A stretch of 44,240 nt of DNA from contig LSNL01000007.1 of the NCBI GenBank assembly GCA_003056145.1, forward strand, positions 1 through 44,240, in the 5' to 3' direction. The DNA is from Parcubacteria group bacterium M10-OD1-1 (GTDB lineage Bacteria > Patescibacteria > Paceibacteria > Moranbacterales > UBA2206). Positions 24,543-31,503 of this stretch are shown in pieces (position 1 is the stretch's first letter; every line of letters starts with the position of its first letter). The notes below the pieces were generated by a model, which saw only the letters and a list, made by a program, of their open reading frames with translations, had not been told where the DNA came from and ran no database searches. A program made the position numbers and the translations under genes.

Positions 24543-25100
24543 ATGCGATACGAATTATTCTACTTAGTTGGAATTTCTCAAGAACCCAATCTAGAAACAA
24601 TTAAAAAAGAAGTTGCCGAGATGGTTACTTCGCTAGGTGGTGTTTTTGAAGAAAAAGAAACCTTAGAAAAAAGAAAGCTATCTTATGAAGTTAAACACGA
24701 AACTCACGGTATTTATATTGCCCAGAGATTTGAGCTAGAAGAAGTTGAAAAAATCAAAGAACTTTTAGCTACCTTGAATCTTTATAATCAAGTTTTACGC
24801 TTTATTATTAGCAAAGCCGATGAACTTCCTCCTCTTAAATCCAAAGAAGAGCGGATTGATGAAGCAGCTAAAAAAGAAGCTATAACTACTTCCAGACGAG
24901 AAAAAGAAGAAAAAATAGCTACTGCCAATAAAGAAGCCCAAGAAGAAAAGTTGAAAGTTTTAGAAAAAAATCAAGAAAAAAAACCAGCCACTAAAGAGAC
25001 TAGAAAAGAACAAAAAGAGAAAAAAGAAGGAGGAGAGAAAGAAGAAAAGAAAACAGATAGCTCTATTGATAAAAAGTTAGAAGAAATTTTAAATATTTAA
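24543..25100 (+). CDS. rpsF: 30S ribosomal protein S6 with charged C-terminal extension
   Basis: 185 residues; the S6 fold (about 1-95) starts RYELFYLVGI and includes GGVFEEKETLEKRKLSYEVK and LYNQVLRFIISK. Residues from about 100 onward form a lysine/glutamate-rich tail absent from typical 95-135-residue S6. S6 binds S18 and helix 22/23 of 16S rRNA in the small-subunit platform. The gene leads the rpsF-ssb-rpsR operon and is preceded by a leader that S6:S18 should bind. The tail resembles a disordered charged extension. Confidence 0.95.
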   Translation: MRYELFYLVGISQEPNLETIKKEVAEMVTSLGGVFEEKETLEKRKLSYEVKHETHGIYIAQRFELEEVEKIKELLATLNLYNQVLRFIISKADELPPLKSKEERIDEAAKKEAITTSRREKEEKIATANKEAQEEKLKVLEKNQEKKPATKETRKEQKEKKEGGEKEEKKTDSSIDKKLEEILNI

Positions 25101-25195
25101 CTTATAATTTTTAAAGATTTTTATTTTGAAGTAAAAGTTAATTAAATAAATTAATTAAAAAACTTTTCTTCTCCAAAATAAAAGTTATAAAAAAT

Positions 25196-25672
25196 ATGAA
25201 TGTCAACAAAGTAATGTTAGTTGGTCGTTTAACTCGCGACCCTGAAGTAAGAAATACCACTTCAGGACAACCAGTAGCTTCTATCAGCTTAGCTACTAAT
25301 AGATTTTGGAAGGACAAAGCTGGGCAAAAACAAGATCAAACTGAATTTCATAATGTAGTACTTTGGGGCAGGTTAGCAGAAATTGCTGGACAATATTTAA
25401 CTAAAGGGCAAGAAGCTTACATTGAAGGACGCCTTCAAACTAGAAAATATACTACTAAAGACGGGATTGAGAGAAGAGTAACTGAAATAGTAGCGGAAAA
25501 TATGCAACTTGGTTCTCGAGCTCAAGGATCTTCTAGACCTAAACCATTTTCTCCCTCTCCAGCACCTACTAACGAGACCACACAACCATCTAAGCCAGTT
25601 GTCGAAGAGATTCCTACTATTAACTTAGACGAAGAAGAGGATGAAATAAAAATAGAGGATGTTCCTTTTTAA
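25196..25672 (+). CDS. ssb: Single-stranded DNA-binding protein
   Basis: 158 residues. The OB fold begins MNVNKVMLVGRLTRDPEVR and includes TEFHNVVLWGRLAEIAGQYL and YIEGRLQTRKYTTKDG. A proline-rich linker leads to the acidic tip ending IEDVPF, the conserved tail that recruits replication and repair proteins. Its place between rpsF and rpsR is the common bacterial order. It coats single-stranded DNA during replication and repair. Confidence 0.97.
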   Translation: MNVNKVMLVGRLTRDPEVRNTTSGQPVASISLATNRFWKDKAGQKQDQTEFHNVVLWGRLAEIAGQYLTKGQEAYIEGRLQTRKYTTKDGIERRVTEIVAENMQLGSRAQGSSRPKPFSPSPAPTNETTQPSKPVVEEIPTINLDEEEDEIKIEDVPF

Positions 25673-25711
25673 ATAACTTATTTATTAACCAATCTTATCA
25701 ATTAAAAAAAT

Positions 25712-25930
25712 ATGAATGAAGCTCAAGAAAAAAAGACTTGTTATTTTTGTCAAAACAAAATAGACAAAATAGATTTTAAAGATGCTTACTTGATTAGGCG
25801 TTTTATGAATTCTCAAGGAAAAATTTACCCTAGAAAACGACATGGCACTTGTGCTAAACACCAACGAGTTTTATCTAACGCTATTAAAAAATCTCGAGTG
25901 ATGGCTTTAGTTCCTTTCGTGGCTAGATAA
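25712..25930 (+). CDS. rpsR: 30S ribosomal protein S18
   Basis: 72 residues, normal for S18. It holds the cysteine pair TCYFCQNKID near the start, DAYLIRRFMNSQGKI, and RKRHGTCAKHQR, the core RNA-binding region. S18 sits beside S6 on the platform. The next gene is efp, not rplI (L9), which usually ends this operon; absence of L9 is reported for some CPR groups, but a copy elsewhere cannot be excluded. Confidence 0.97.
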   Translation: MNEAQEKKTCYFCQNKIDKIDFKDAYLIRRFMNSQGKIYPRKRHGTCAKHQRVLSNAIKKSRVMALVPFVAR

Positions 25931-25945
25931 TTATTTATTAAACTA

Positions 25946-25973
25946 TTAGCAATTATACTACTATTGCTATAAT
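25946..25973 (+). promoter_or_regulatory. Promoter of efp (nearly leaderless)
   Basis: TTAGCA (25946-25951), 16-bp spacer ending TGC, TATAAT (25968-25973). The ATG is at 25985, so transcription would start only about 5 nt upstream of it, leaving no room for a Shine-Dalgarno site. Confidence 0.65.
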
Positions 25974-25984
25974 CTTTTGTTTTT

Positions 25985-26542
25985 ATGTTAAATCTTTCCG
26001 AAATTAAAACTGGTAAAAATATTATTTTTAACGGCATTCCCTTTGCTGTTTTACATCATGAACAATCTAAAACTGGACGAGCTGGTTCAGTTTTAAGAAC
26101 TAAATTAAAAAATCTTATCACTGGGACAGTTTTAGAAAAAACCTTTCAAGGAGCTGATTCAGTTCAAGAAGCTGATATTACTAAAACTAAAGCTCAATTT
26201 ACTTATCAAGATGGTAATGACTATAATTTTATGGATGAAGAAACTTACGAGCAGTTTTCTCTTTCTAGGGAAGTTTTAGGTAAGGCAACCGACTATTTAA
26301 AAGAAGGCACTGAAGTAACTATTTTAAATTTTAATAGCAATCCTATTAATCTTGAGCTCCCTGCCAAAATAACTTTAAAAGTAACTGACGCTCCTCCATG
26401 CATTAAAGGTAATTCAGTTTCTACCGGTGGAAAAATCGTAACACTAGAAACTGGACTTAAAATGTCAGCTCCTCTTTTTGTAAAAGTTGATGATGAAATA
26501 ATAATCAATACAGAACGAGAAGAGTATGTTTCTCGTGTTTAA
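25985..26542 (+). CDS. efp: Elongation factor P, arginine type
   Basis: 185 residues with the three EF-P barrels, ending with the conserved EEYVSRV. EF-P enters the ribosome E site and rescues stalling at polyproline. The tip loop, lysine 34 in E. coli (KPGKGQ), reads SKTGRAG here, and the residue is R32. That matches the rhamnosylated R32 of Pseudomonas in both position and neighbours (SGR). Whether an EarP-like rhamnosyltransferase exists lies outside this window. No yjeK/poxA-type genes are nearby. Confidence 0.95.
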   Translation: MLNLSEIKTGKNIIFNGIPFAVLHHEQSKTGRAGSVLRTKLKNLITGTVLEKTFQGADSVQEADITKTKAQFTYQDGNDYNFMDEETYEQFSLSREVLGKATDYLKEGTEVTILNFNSNPINLELPAKITLKVTDAPPCIKGNSVSTGGKIVTLETGLKMSAPLFVKVDDEIIINTEREEYVSRV

Positions 26543-26560
26543 TAATCAAAAAGCCAAACA

Positions 26561-26592
26561 AAAAAAGTCTTAGCATCTGCTAGACTTTTTTG
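26561..26592 (+). terminator. Terminator of efp
   Basis: AAAAAGTCT-TAGC pairs with GCTA-GACTTTTTT around ATCT, with one bulged T, 19 bp after the stop. Confidence 0.85.
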
Positions 26593-26642
26593 TTTTTGTT
26601 TTTGTTATTTAATTATTTGGTTCTCTTTAAAAGAAACGTCTT

Positions 26643-26786
26643 TTATAAAAGACCGACACTTTTAAAAAGAGTAATCGTCAGTACTGGCACTAAGGCCACT
26701 AGAACTGCAAAATTCAGTTCTTCTGACATTTTGTCACTACTCTCCCTTTTTTTACATTCAGGACATTGACAATTTGTTTTTTCCAT
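26643..26786 (-). CDS. 47-residue membrane protein with CxCxxC motif
   Basis: A short frame between efp and smpB on the opposite strand. It begins MEKTNCQCPECKKRESSD, with a CxCxxC cluster in a charged N-terminal segment, then a single hydrophobic helix (about 26-42) and ends FKSVGLL. It has its own strong promoter and a terminator-like hairpin between promoter and start codon. Cysteines on the cytoplasmic side of one helix suggest a metal- or redox-responsive small membrane protein. Family not recognised. Cysteine spacing, promoter and clean helix argue against a chance frame. Confidence 0.6.
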   Translation of the reverse strand: MEKTNCQCPECKKRESSDKMSEELNFAVLVALVPVLTITLFKSVGLL

Positions 26787-26831
26787 TGTGTTGTTTCCCT
26801 TAATTTAAGGGATAAATTAATAATTAGCAAT

Positions 26832-26864
26832 AAAAAAAGAAACTGGTAATAAATCACCCGTTTC
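26832..26864 (-). terminator. Attenuator-like hairpin before the CxCxxC gene
   Basis: Minus strand: GAAAC-GGT (26864-26856) pairs with ACC-GTTTC (26847-26839), followed by seven T residues. It begins about 10 nt after the predicted transcription start and lies about 45 nt before the ATG, so most transcripts might end as a roughly 40-nt RNA. Confidence 0.6.
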
Positions 26865-26880
26865 TCAATATTGTAATTCA

Positions 26881-26909
26881 ATTATACACCATTCAAATGA
26901 AAAAGTCAA
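26881..26909 (-). promoter_or_regulatory. Promoter of the CxCxxC membrane protein
   Basis: TTGACT (26909-26904), 17-bp spacer, TATAAT (26886-26881), with TG one base before the -10 (GGTGTATAAT). One of the best promoters in the window. Confidence 0.75.
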
Positions 26910-27018
26910 GTAAAGACAATAGTAACGAAATTAAAAAAGAATTGCTCCTATTATTGCCTAAAACAAAAATTCTTAAATTTCTTTTTGGCAAAAATATATA
27001 AATTTTCTTTTTTTCACC

Positions 27019-27046
27019 TTGTCATCTTGTTATTAAATGCTAGACT
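27019..27046 (+). promoter_or_regulatory. Promoter of smpB (leaderless)
   Basis: TTGTCA (27019-27024), 16-bp spacer ending TGC, TAGACT (27041-27046). The ATG begins at 27053, which is where transcription itself should start. Confidence 0.6.
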
Positions 27047-27052
27047 AAGAAT

Positions 27053-27499
27053 ATGACTACTATTGCTAAAAACAAACGAGCTAATTTTGATTACACAATC
27101 CTAGATAAATATGACGCTGGGATAGTTCTATCTGGACAAGAAGTAAAATCTATTAAAACTGGACACGCCAGCTTAAAAGAAAGTTTTGTTACTACTCATC
27201 AAAATGAACTCTATTTAACTAACGCTCATATTCCACCTTATCAGCACGCTGGAGAAGTAGCTAATTATGATCCTACTCATCCCCGAAAGCTTTTACTCAA
27301 AAAATCACAAATCAAGCATTTAATAGGTAAATTAAAGGCTCAAGGCTTGACACTAGTACCCATTAGACTATATACTAAAAGACGACTTATCAAATTAGAA
27401 TTTGGGATAGGGAAAGGAAAGAAAGAATACGATAAGCGAGCGACTATCGCTAAAAGAGACGACGAAAGAAAAATCCGTAGAAGATTAAGAAATTTTTAA
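27053..27499 (+). CDS. smpB: SsrA-binding protein SmpB
   Basis: 148 residues, typical size. It shows NKRANFDYTILDKYDAGIVL at the start, GQEVKSIKTGHASLKESFV, the tRNA-domain-binding barrel, and the basic tail KKEYDKRATIAKRDDERKI that mimics a codon-anticodon helix in the decoding site. SmpB brings tmRNA to stalled ribosomes. Its partner tmRNA begins 10 bp after the stop codon, and I see no separate promoter between, so the two are probably cotranscribed. Confidence 0.97.
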   Translation: MTTIAKNKRANFDYTILDKYDAGIVLSGQEVKSIKTGHASLKESFVTTHQNELYLTNAHIPPYQHAGEVANYDPTHPRKLLLKKSQIKHLIGKLKAQGLTLVPIRLYTKRRLIKLEFGIGKGKKEYDKRATIAKRDDERKIRRRLRNF

Positions 27500-27508
27500 T
27501 CTCTCTAA

Positions 27509-27915
27509 GGGGATGTTGTAGATTAGACAGGTTGTACATTTAAAATACGCAAGCCGAGAATGATAAAAAACTCGTTAACTTTTATCAAAAGTTATAAGTG
27601 CAAACTTCATAACCAAAGCAAAATCTGCAATTGCTAACGCTTTTGTACCTAATTTTGCGACTGCTATCGCCTAATCCTGTTTCCCAGGAAGCTTTAGCCA
27701 TCAAACTGTCCACTCCCGATAGACAGAGCTTGGTGTTATATTTCGGGATAGCAAATTTTTTTATTTTCAAGAATTATTTGTAAAACTAAATTGAAAATAA
27801 GTTAAGAAACTTTTTGTTTATTTATTGTTCTTAACTGAAATTACTAAATAAACTAAGCTTGTAGATTATTTTAGGTAAACAATTTTGGACATGGGTGCAA
27901 TTCCCATCATCTCCA
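27509..27915 (+). ncRNA. ssrA: Transfer-messenger RNA
   Basis: The 5' end GGGGATG pairs with CATCTCC at 27908-27914 (one G-U), closing the tRNA-like domain. The T arm is ATGGG-TGCAATT-CCCAT, with a T loop that departs from TTCRANY by a G at position 55. The tag frame starts at resume codon GCA (27600) and ends with TAA at 27674. It encodes 24 residues, starting ANFITK and ending ATAIA, long compared with the 10 of E. coli. CCA is not encoded (ACCG follows). It tags stalled products for proteolysis. Confidence 0.93.
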
Positions 27916-27936
27916 CCGCTAAAAAATATTTTAATA

Positions 27937-28491
27937 ATTAAAATCAAACCTATCAGAAGAAAACAGCGTAAAATTTTTGTTAAAAAAGCTCCAAAAACTA
28001 GAATCAACGAACAGATTCAGGCTAAGGAAGTGCGAGTTATCAATGAAGATAAAAGCCAAATAGGTATTCTTTCTCTAAATGAAGCTTTGTCATTAGCTAA
28101 AGAAAGAATGCTTGATTTAGTAGAAATTTCGCCTAAAGTAGTTCCTCCTGTTTGTAAAATTATGGATTTTGGAAAATTTCAATATCAGAAATCTAAAGAA
28201 GATCGCCAACATAAATCTAAACAAAAGAAATCAGAAGTTAAAGGTATTAGATTAAGAGTAAGAACTGATGAACATGATATCAACTTCAAAAAGAAACAAG
28301 TAGAAAAATTTTTAGAAAAAGGCAACAAAGTTAAAATAGAAATCACTATGCGAGGAAGAGAAAAAGCTCACGAGCATATCGCTAAAAAAAATTTAGCTGA
28401 CTTTATCAGAAACATTTCTGTTCCTAATAAAATAGAACAAGAAGTTAAACGCTATCCTGGAGGTTACAATGTCGTTATTGCTCCTGAATAA
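27937..28491 (+). CDS. infC: Translation initiation factor IF-3, probable non-AUG start
   Basis: The IF-3 core is clear: TRINEQIQAKEVRVINEDKS, LVEISPKVVPPVCKIMDFGK, and the C-terminal domain with VRTDEHDINFKKKQ. The only conventional in-frame start upstream is a GTG at 27895, inside the tmRNA T arm, which cannot sensibly be used if that RNA is processed. Four AUU/AUA/AUC codons lie between tmRNA and the core (27928, 27934, 27937, 27943). I mark the AUU at 27937. AUU is the classical infC start in E. coli, through which IF-3 represses its own translation. No Shine-Dalgarno site is seen. Confidence 0.9.
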   Translation: MKIKPIRRKQRKIFVKKAPKTRINEQIQAKEVRVINEDKSQIGILSLNEALSLAKERMLDLVEISPKVVPPVCKIMDFGKFQYQKSKEDRQHKSKQKKSEVKGIRLRVRTDEHDINFKKKQVEKFLEKGNKVKIEITMRGREKAHEHIAKKNLADFIRNISVPNKIEQEVKRYPGGYNVVIAPE

Positions 28492-28533
28492 TCATTTTTC
28501 TCTTAATTTAATCAATCATCACTAATTAAAAAT

Positions 28534-28725
28534 ATGCCAAAATTAAAAACTAAAAAAGCCTTAGTTAAAAAAATTAAAGTTACTAAAAATAAAAAAGTTA
28601 CTAGAAGAAAAACTGGACAAAACCATCTTAATTCTAAAGAAAATGGTAAAACTGGACGAAATAAAAAAAAATCCACTCGCCTCTTTAGAACTGACGAAAA
28701 GAATGTTTTGAAAGCTTTAGTTTAA
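28534..28725 (+). CDS. rpmI: 50S ribosomal protein L35
   Basis: 63 residues, highly basic. It starts MPKLKTKKALVKKIKVTKN, followed by RRKTGQNHLNSKENGKTGR, close to the standard L35 pattern of lysine-rich start, GK..HL...K and K..R. It sits in the common infC-rpmI-rplT order, 42 bp after infC and 31 bp before rplT. It binds 23S rRNA. No Shine-Dalgarno sequence is evident. Confidence 0.95.
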   Translation: MPKLKTKKALVKKIKVTKNKKVTRRKTGQNHLNSKENGKTGRNKKKSTRLFRTDEKNVLKALV

Positions 28726-28756
28726 TAATTGGAATTAATATTTAGATAATAAAAAA

Positions 28757-29101
28757 ATGACTAGAATAAAACGCGGAGTTGCCGCTAAAAAACGAAGAAA
28801 AAACCTCTTGGCTGATGCTAAAGGTTACCGATGGGGACGCAAATCTAATTATGCCACTGCTAAACAAGCAGTAATAAAAGCTGGACGCTACGCTTTTAGA
28901 GATAGAAAAGTTAAAAAAAGATTAATGAGAAGACTCTGGATAACTAGATTAAATATTGCCTTAAGAGAACTAGGCTTAAAATATAGCACTTTCATTAAAA
29001 CTTTAACTAAAAAAGATATTGAGTTAGACAGAAAAGTTCTTTCTCAGATGGCAGTAGAAAATCCTCAAGTCTTTGAAAAATTTATTGAAACCCTTAAATA
29101 A
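28757..29101 (+). CDS. rplT: 50S ribosomal protein L20
   Basis: 114 residues, standard length. MTRIKRGVAAKKRRKNLLAD is the rRNA-binding N-terminal tail, followed by YAFRDRKVKKRLMRRLWITR and LNIALRELGLKYSTFI. L20 is an early assembly protein and, in many bacteria, represses its own operon. I did not find an L20-binding leader here. The operon ends with a strong terminator 9 bp after the stop. Confidence 0.97.
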   Translation: MTRIKRGVAAKKRRKNLLADAKGYRWGRKSNYATAKQAVIKAGRYAFRDRKVKKRLMRRLWITRLNIALRELGLKYSTFIKTLTKKDIELDRKVLSQMAVENPQVFEKFIETLK

Positions 29102-29109
29102 ATTGCCTT

Positions 29110-29141
29110 AAAAAAACTCTGGTTTTAACCAGAGTTTTTTA
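29110..29141. terminator. Bidirectional terminator after rplT
   Basis: ACTCTGGTT (29116-29124) pairs with AACCAGAGT (29127-29135), flanked by A7 and T6, so it can stop both the plus-strand rplT transcript and the converging minus-strand operon, whose last stop codon (29141-29139) touches it. Confidence 0.92.
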
Positions 29142-29324
29142 TTTTTTGAAAATAACTTCTTTAATCAATCGTTGGAAAGCATAGAAAGGAAGCCAAATCC
29201 AAAGAGTCTTTCTAGACCACTTGTTCCAGAAAAGATTGGCGTTAGTAGCAATATATTCAATAATCAAATAGAGACTAAAGAAAAAAATTCCTCCAATTAG
29301 TATTAATACTAGATATTTATTCAT
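29139..29324 (-). CDS. Small membrane protein coupled to a HAD phosphatase
   Basis: 61 residues, not recognised. Residues 5-28 form one hydrophobic helix, followed by a more polar, tryptophan-rich segment (FWNKWSRKTLWIWLPFYAF) that could lie along or re-enter the membrane, then a basic end. Its ATG overlaps the TGA/ATG junction of the HAD gene by four bases, implying coupled translation and related function, perhaps anchoring the phosphatase or acting on lipid phosphates. Confidence 0.65.
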   Translation of the reverse strand: MNKYLVLILIGGIFFFSLYLIIEYIATNANLFWNKWSRKTLWIWLPFYAFQRLIKEVIFKK

Positions 29325-30040
29325 AATATTTTATTAATAGTTTTTAAACAATTAGTTACCTCATAAATAATATCTTTCTTCTCAACAATAATTCTCCAGT
29401 TTTTTTCTTTTGCTATAATTTGTAAATTCAAATTGGGATTAAAAGCAATTGGATGATCAACTATAGCTAAAAATTTAGCATCTGACTCGGTATCTCCCAT
29501 TCCATAAGAATCTTTTAAAGTTAGATTATTCTCTAAGACATATTGATTGACTACATGTCCTTTATGAATTGTTGGCTCAAAAGCAGCTTGTCCAGTATAA
29601 ACACCCATTTCGTCAACAGCATAAACTGAACCATAAACCTCATCAAAGCCTAAATATTTATTATATTCCTCTACTACTTCAATAGGAGAGCCAGAAACAG
29701 CAATAATATGATAATTCTCTTTTCTTAGTTTCTTTATTAATCTAGTCGCGAAAATATAAGTTCTATTTTTAAAAAAAGGAACAACTATTTGGCTAGCTTT
29801 AATAATATCCTCTTTTTTTTGACCTTTAAGGTTTTTAACATAAAGAGTAACTAGAGCTTTTCTATACTCCTCGTAAGTTCCTTTGTGGTCGAGCCATTTA
29901 GAATACAATACTACTAATTCTTGACGAACATTCTTCTTAAAAATCTTCATCCAAACTAGCTCATTAATTAATTCAAAAGCTAAGTTCTTTCTAAAAATTG
30001 TACCATCTATATCAAAAACGGCAATTTTTTGTTTTTCCAT
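29321..30040 (-). CDS. HAD-superfamily phosphatase, subfamily IB (SerB-like)
   Basis: 239 residues. Motif I is VFDIDGT with nucleophile D10 and acid D12; motif II is VSGSP; motif IV is GDTESD. The cap has a helical hairpin between motifs I and II as in subfamily IB, which includes phosphoserine phosphatase and lipid-linked phosphatases. The motif III lysine is probably in the IHKGHVVNQY region. The substrate cannot be read from sequence. Overlap with a small membrane protein hints at a membrane-proximal substrate. Confidence 0.88.
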   Translation of the reverse strand: MEKQKIAVFDIDGTIFRKNLAFELINELVWMKIFKKNVRQELVVLYSKWLDHKGTYEEYRKALVTLYVKNLKGQKKEDIIKASQIVVPFFKNRTYIFATRLIKKLRKENYHIIAVSGSPIEVVEEYNKYLGFDEVYGSVYAVDEMGVYTGQAAFEPTIHKGHVVNQYVLENNLTLKDSYGMGDTESDAKFLAIVDHPIAFNPNLNLQIIAKEKNWRIIVEKKDIIYEVTNCLKTINKIL

Positions 30041-30057
30041 TTTTAATTATTTACTCT

Positions 30058-30549
30058 TTATTTTAAAATTTGATAAACAGCAACTCCAGCTGCTACCGAA
30101 ACATTCAAAGATTCTTTTTTCCCTCGCATCGGGAGAAAAACAGTTTTATCACACTGATTTAAAATATCTTCTTCCACTCCTTTTATTTCATTACCTAATA
30201 TTAAAGCACAAGGGAAATTAATTTTGGCTTCTCCTAACTTCTCAGCCTTATTATTTTTCTCTAAAGCAATTAGAGAAATTTTTTGTTGTTTAAGCTCTTT
30301 AATTAAATCTTTTATACTATTTTTCTTCTCCCAATCTACAAAGTTCTCAGCACCTAAAGCAGTTTTAGCAATCATTTTTTGTGGTTTAGTTGGTTCTTTT
30401 TCTGTTTTATCTTTTTCCAAAAAAGGTGCTTGAGTGTAACCAGTTAAATAAACTTTTTTAGCACCTACTCCATCAGCTGTTCTGAGAATAGCTCCTACAT
30501 TATGAGCACTTCTAATATCATTAGCTATTAAATATAATTCTTTTTTCAT
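30058..30549 (-). CDS. SpoU/TrmH-family RNA 2'-O-methyltransferase
   Basis: 163 residues, the small SPOUT form. Motif 1 is AHNVGAILRTADGVGA, motif 2 is CALILGNEIKGVEEDI, and motif 3 is LPMRGKKESLNVSVAAGVAV, which together form the knotted SAM site. There is no N-terminal L30-like RNA-binding domain, so it probably acts as a dimer on tRNA or rRNA ribose. A lysine-rich insert (about 45-60) lies between motifs 1 and 2. It lies in a run of minus-strand genes between the exonuclease and the HAD gene. Confidence 0.92.
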   Translation of the reverse strand: MKKELYLIANDIRSAHNVGAILRTADGVGAKKVYLTGYTQAPFLEKDKTEKEPTKPQKMIAKTALGAENFVDWEKKNSIKDLIKELKQQKISLIALEKNNKAEKLGEAKINFPCALILGNEIKGVEEDILNQCDKTVFLPMRGKKESLNVSVAAGVAVYQILK

Positions 30550-30553
30550 TTTA

Positions 30554-31222
30554 TTAAAACCTCAAATATTTTTCCCAGTATTCATATAATTCTTTAGTCG
30601 CTACAATATCTCTGGCGCAATAACGAGCAATTTCCAAATATTTTTTTTCTTTATAAAAATCTTTTACCATAGAACCTTCTATTCCTTCCTCCTTAGGGCT
30701 TTTAATCCCAAAACTTTTAGTATAAAACTCTAAATTAAATCGTCGTGTAGCTCCATAAAAAGTAAGTTGCTCTAAAAGATCACAATGCGACTTATAATCA
30801 AATCGATAACCCATTAAATTTTTACTAACCCTAACTTTATTAATAGCACTTCTCATCATCAAGAAAGGAACATCAAAACTACGACCATTGAAAGTAATCA
30901 CCTGCTCATAAGTTTTAATAATTTCCCAGAATTTTTCTAGTATTCCTTTTTCATTTCCCGCCTCAAAAATAATTCCGTTTTCTTCAAATTTTTCTATTTT
31001 TGTTCCATTAGTCTGAAATAAAACATAGCCTTTCTGGGTTTCTGGGTTTAGCATCCCAATAGTTACTACTTCTCCTGTCAAAGGAGACAAGGCTAAACTA
31101 TTTTTAACTTTTTCTTCCTCCTCTTTTGTTTGACTGTACTTTAATAGATAGTTCTGACTTTTTTGATCATACTTCTCAAAATCAAAACCAATTGTTTCAA
31201 TATCAACAACTACTTTAGACAT
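30554..31222 (-). CDS. DEDDy-type 3'-5' exonuclease
   Basis: 222 residues, RNase H-like fold. Motif ExoI is VVDIETIG (D7, E9), ExoII is ITFNGRSFDVPFL with N and D, and ExoIII is YCARDIVAT, giving the tyrosine form YxxxD. It resembles the stand-alone exonucleases related to the PolB proofreading domain. It may trim DNA or RNA ends in repair. It ends 4 bp before the SpoU methyltransferase starts, so the two are coupled. Confidence 0.85.
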   Translation of the reverse strand: MSKVVVDIETIGFDFEKYDQKSQNYLLKYSQTKEEEEKVKNSLALSPLTGEVVTIGMLNPETQKGYVLFQTNGTKIEKFEENGIIFEAGNEKGILEKFWEIIKTYEQVITFNGRSFDVPFLMMRSAINKVRVSKNLMGYRFDYKSHCDLLEQLTFYGATRRFNLEFYTKSFGIKSPKEEGIEGSMVKDFYKEKKYLEIARYCARDIVATKELYEYWEKYLRF

Positions 31223-31253
31223 AAAATATTATTTATAAATCGCCTTAGAATAA

Positions 31254-31430
31254 TTAAACTGCTTTCATTTTAGCATAGATACCATAGATACCTACTACAA
31301 TAGCGATTAAAATCCATTGAGTTCCTGCTAAACCAAAAATATTATTCTGAGTAAAAAAAACATACCCAGAAAAAATAATCGTTAGGATAGAAATCCCCAT
31401 TAAAATATCGCTTGTTTTTTGATTGTTCAT
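31254..31430 (-). CDS. 58-residue two-helix membrane protein
   Basis: A short gene with a perfect Shine-Dalgarno (AGGAGG, 7 nt before the ATG). It starts MNNQKTSDILMGISI. Two hydrophobic helices (about 8-26 and 38-54) are separated by a polar turn with NNIFGLAGTQW, and the end is YAKMKAV. No family recognised; it resembles small bacterial two-TM proteins. A TGCTATAAT extended -10 lies at 31469-31461. The Shine-Dalgarno and the promoter support a real gene. Confidence 0.75.
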   Translation of the reverse strand: MNNQKTSDILMGISILTIIFSGYVFFTQNNIFGLAGTQWILIAIVVGIYGIYAKMKAV

Positions 31431-31503
31431 AATACACCTCCTTTCTTTTTTCTTGCTTTAATTATAGCATATTATCAAGCAAACATAAATACTAATAAGT
31501 TTA

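Noticed and set aside
27585..27770. 61-codon minus-strand frame
   Set aside because: Lies inside tmRNA on the opposite strand; base constraints come from the RNA.
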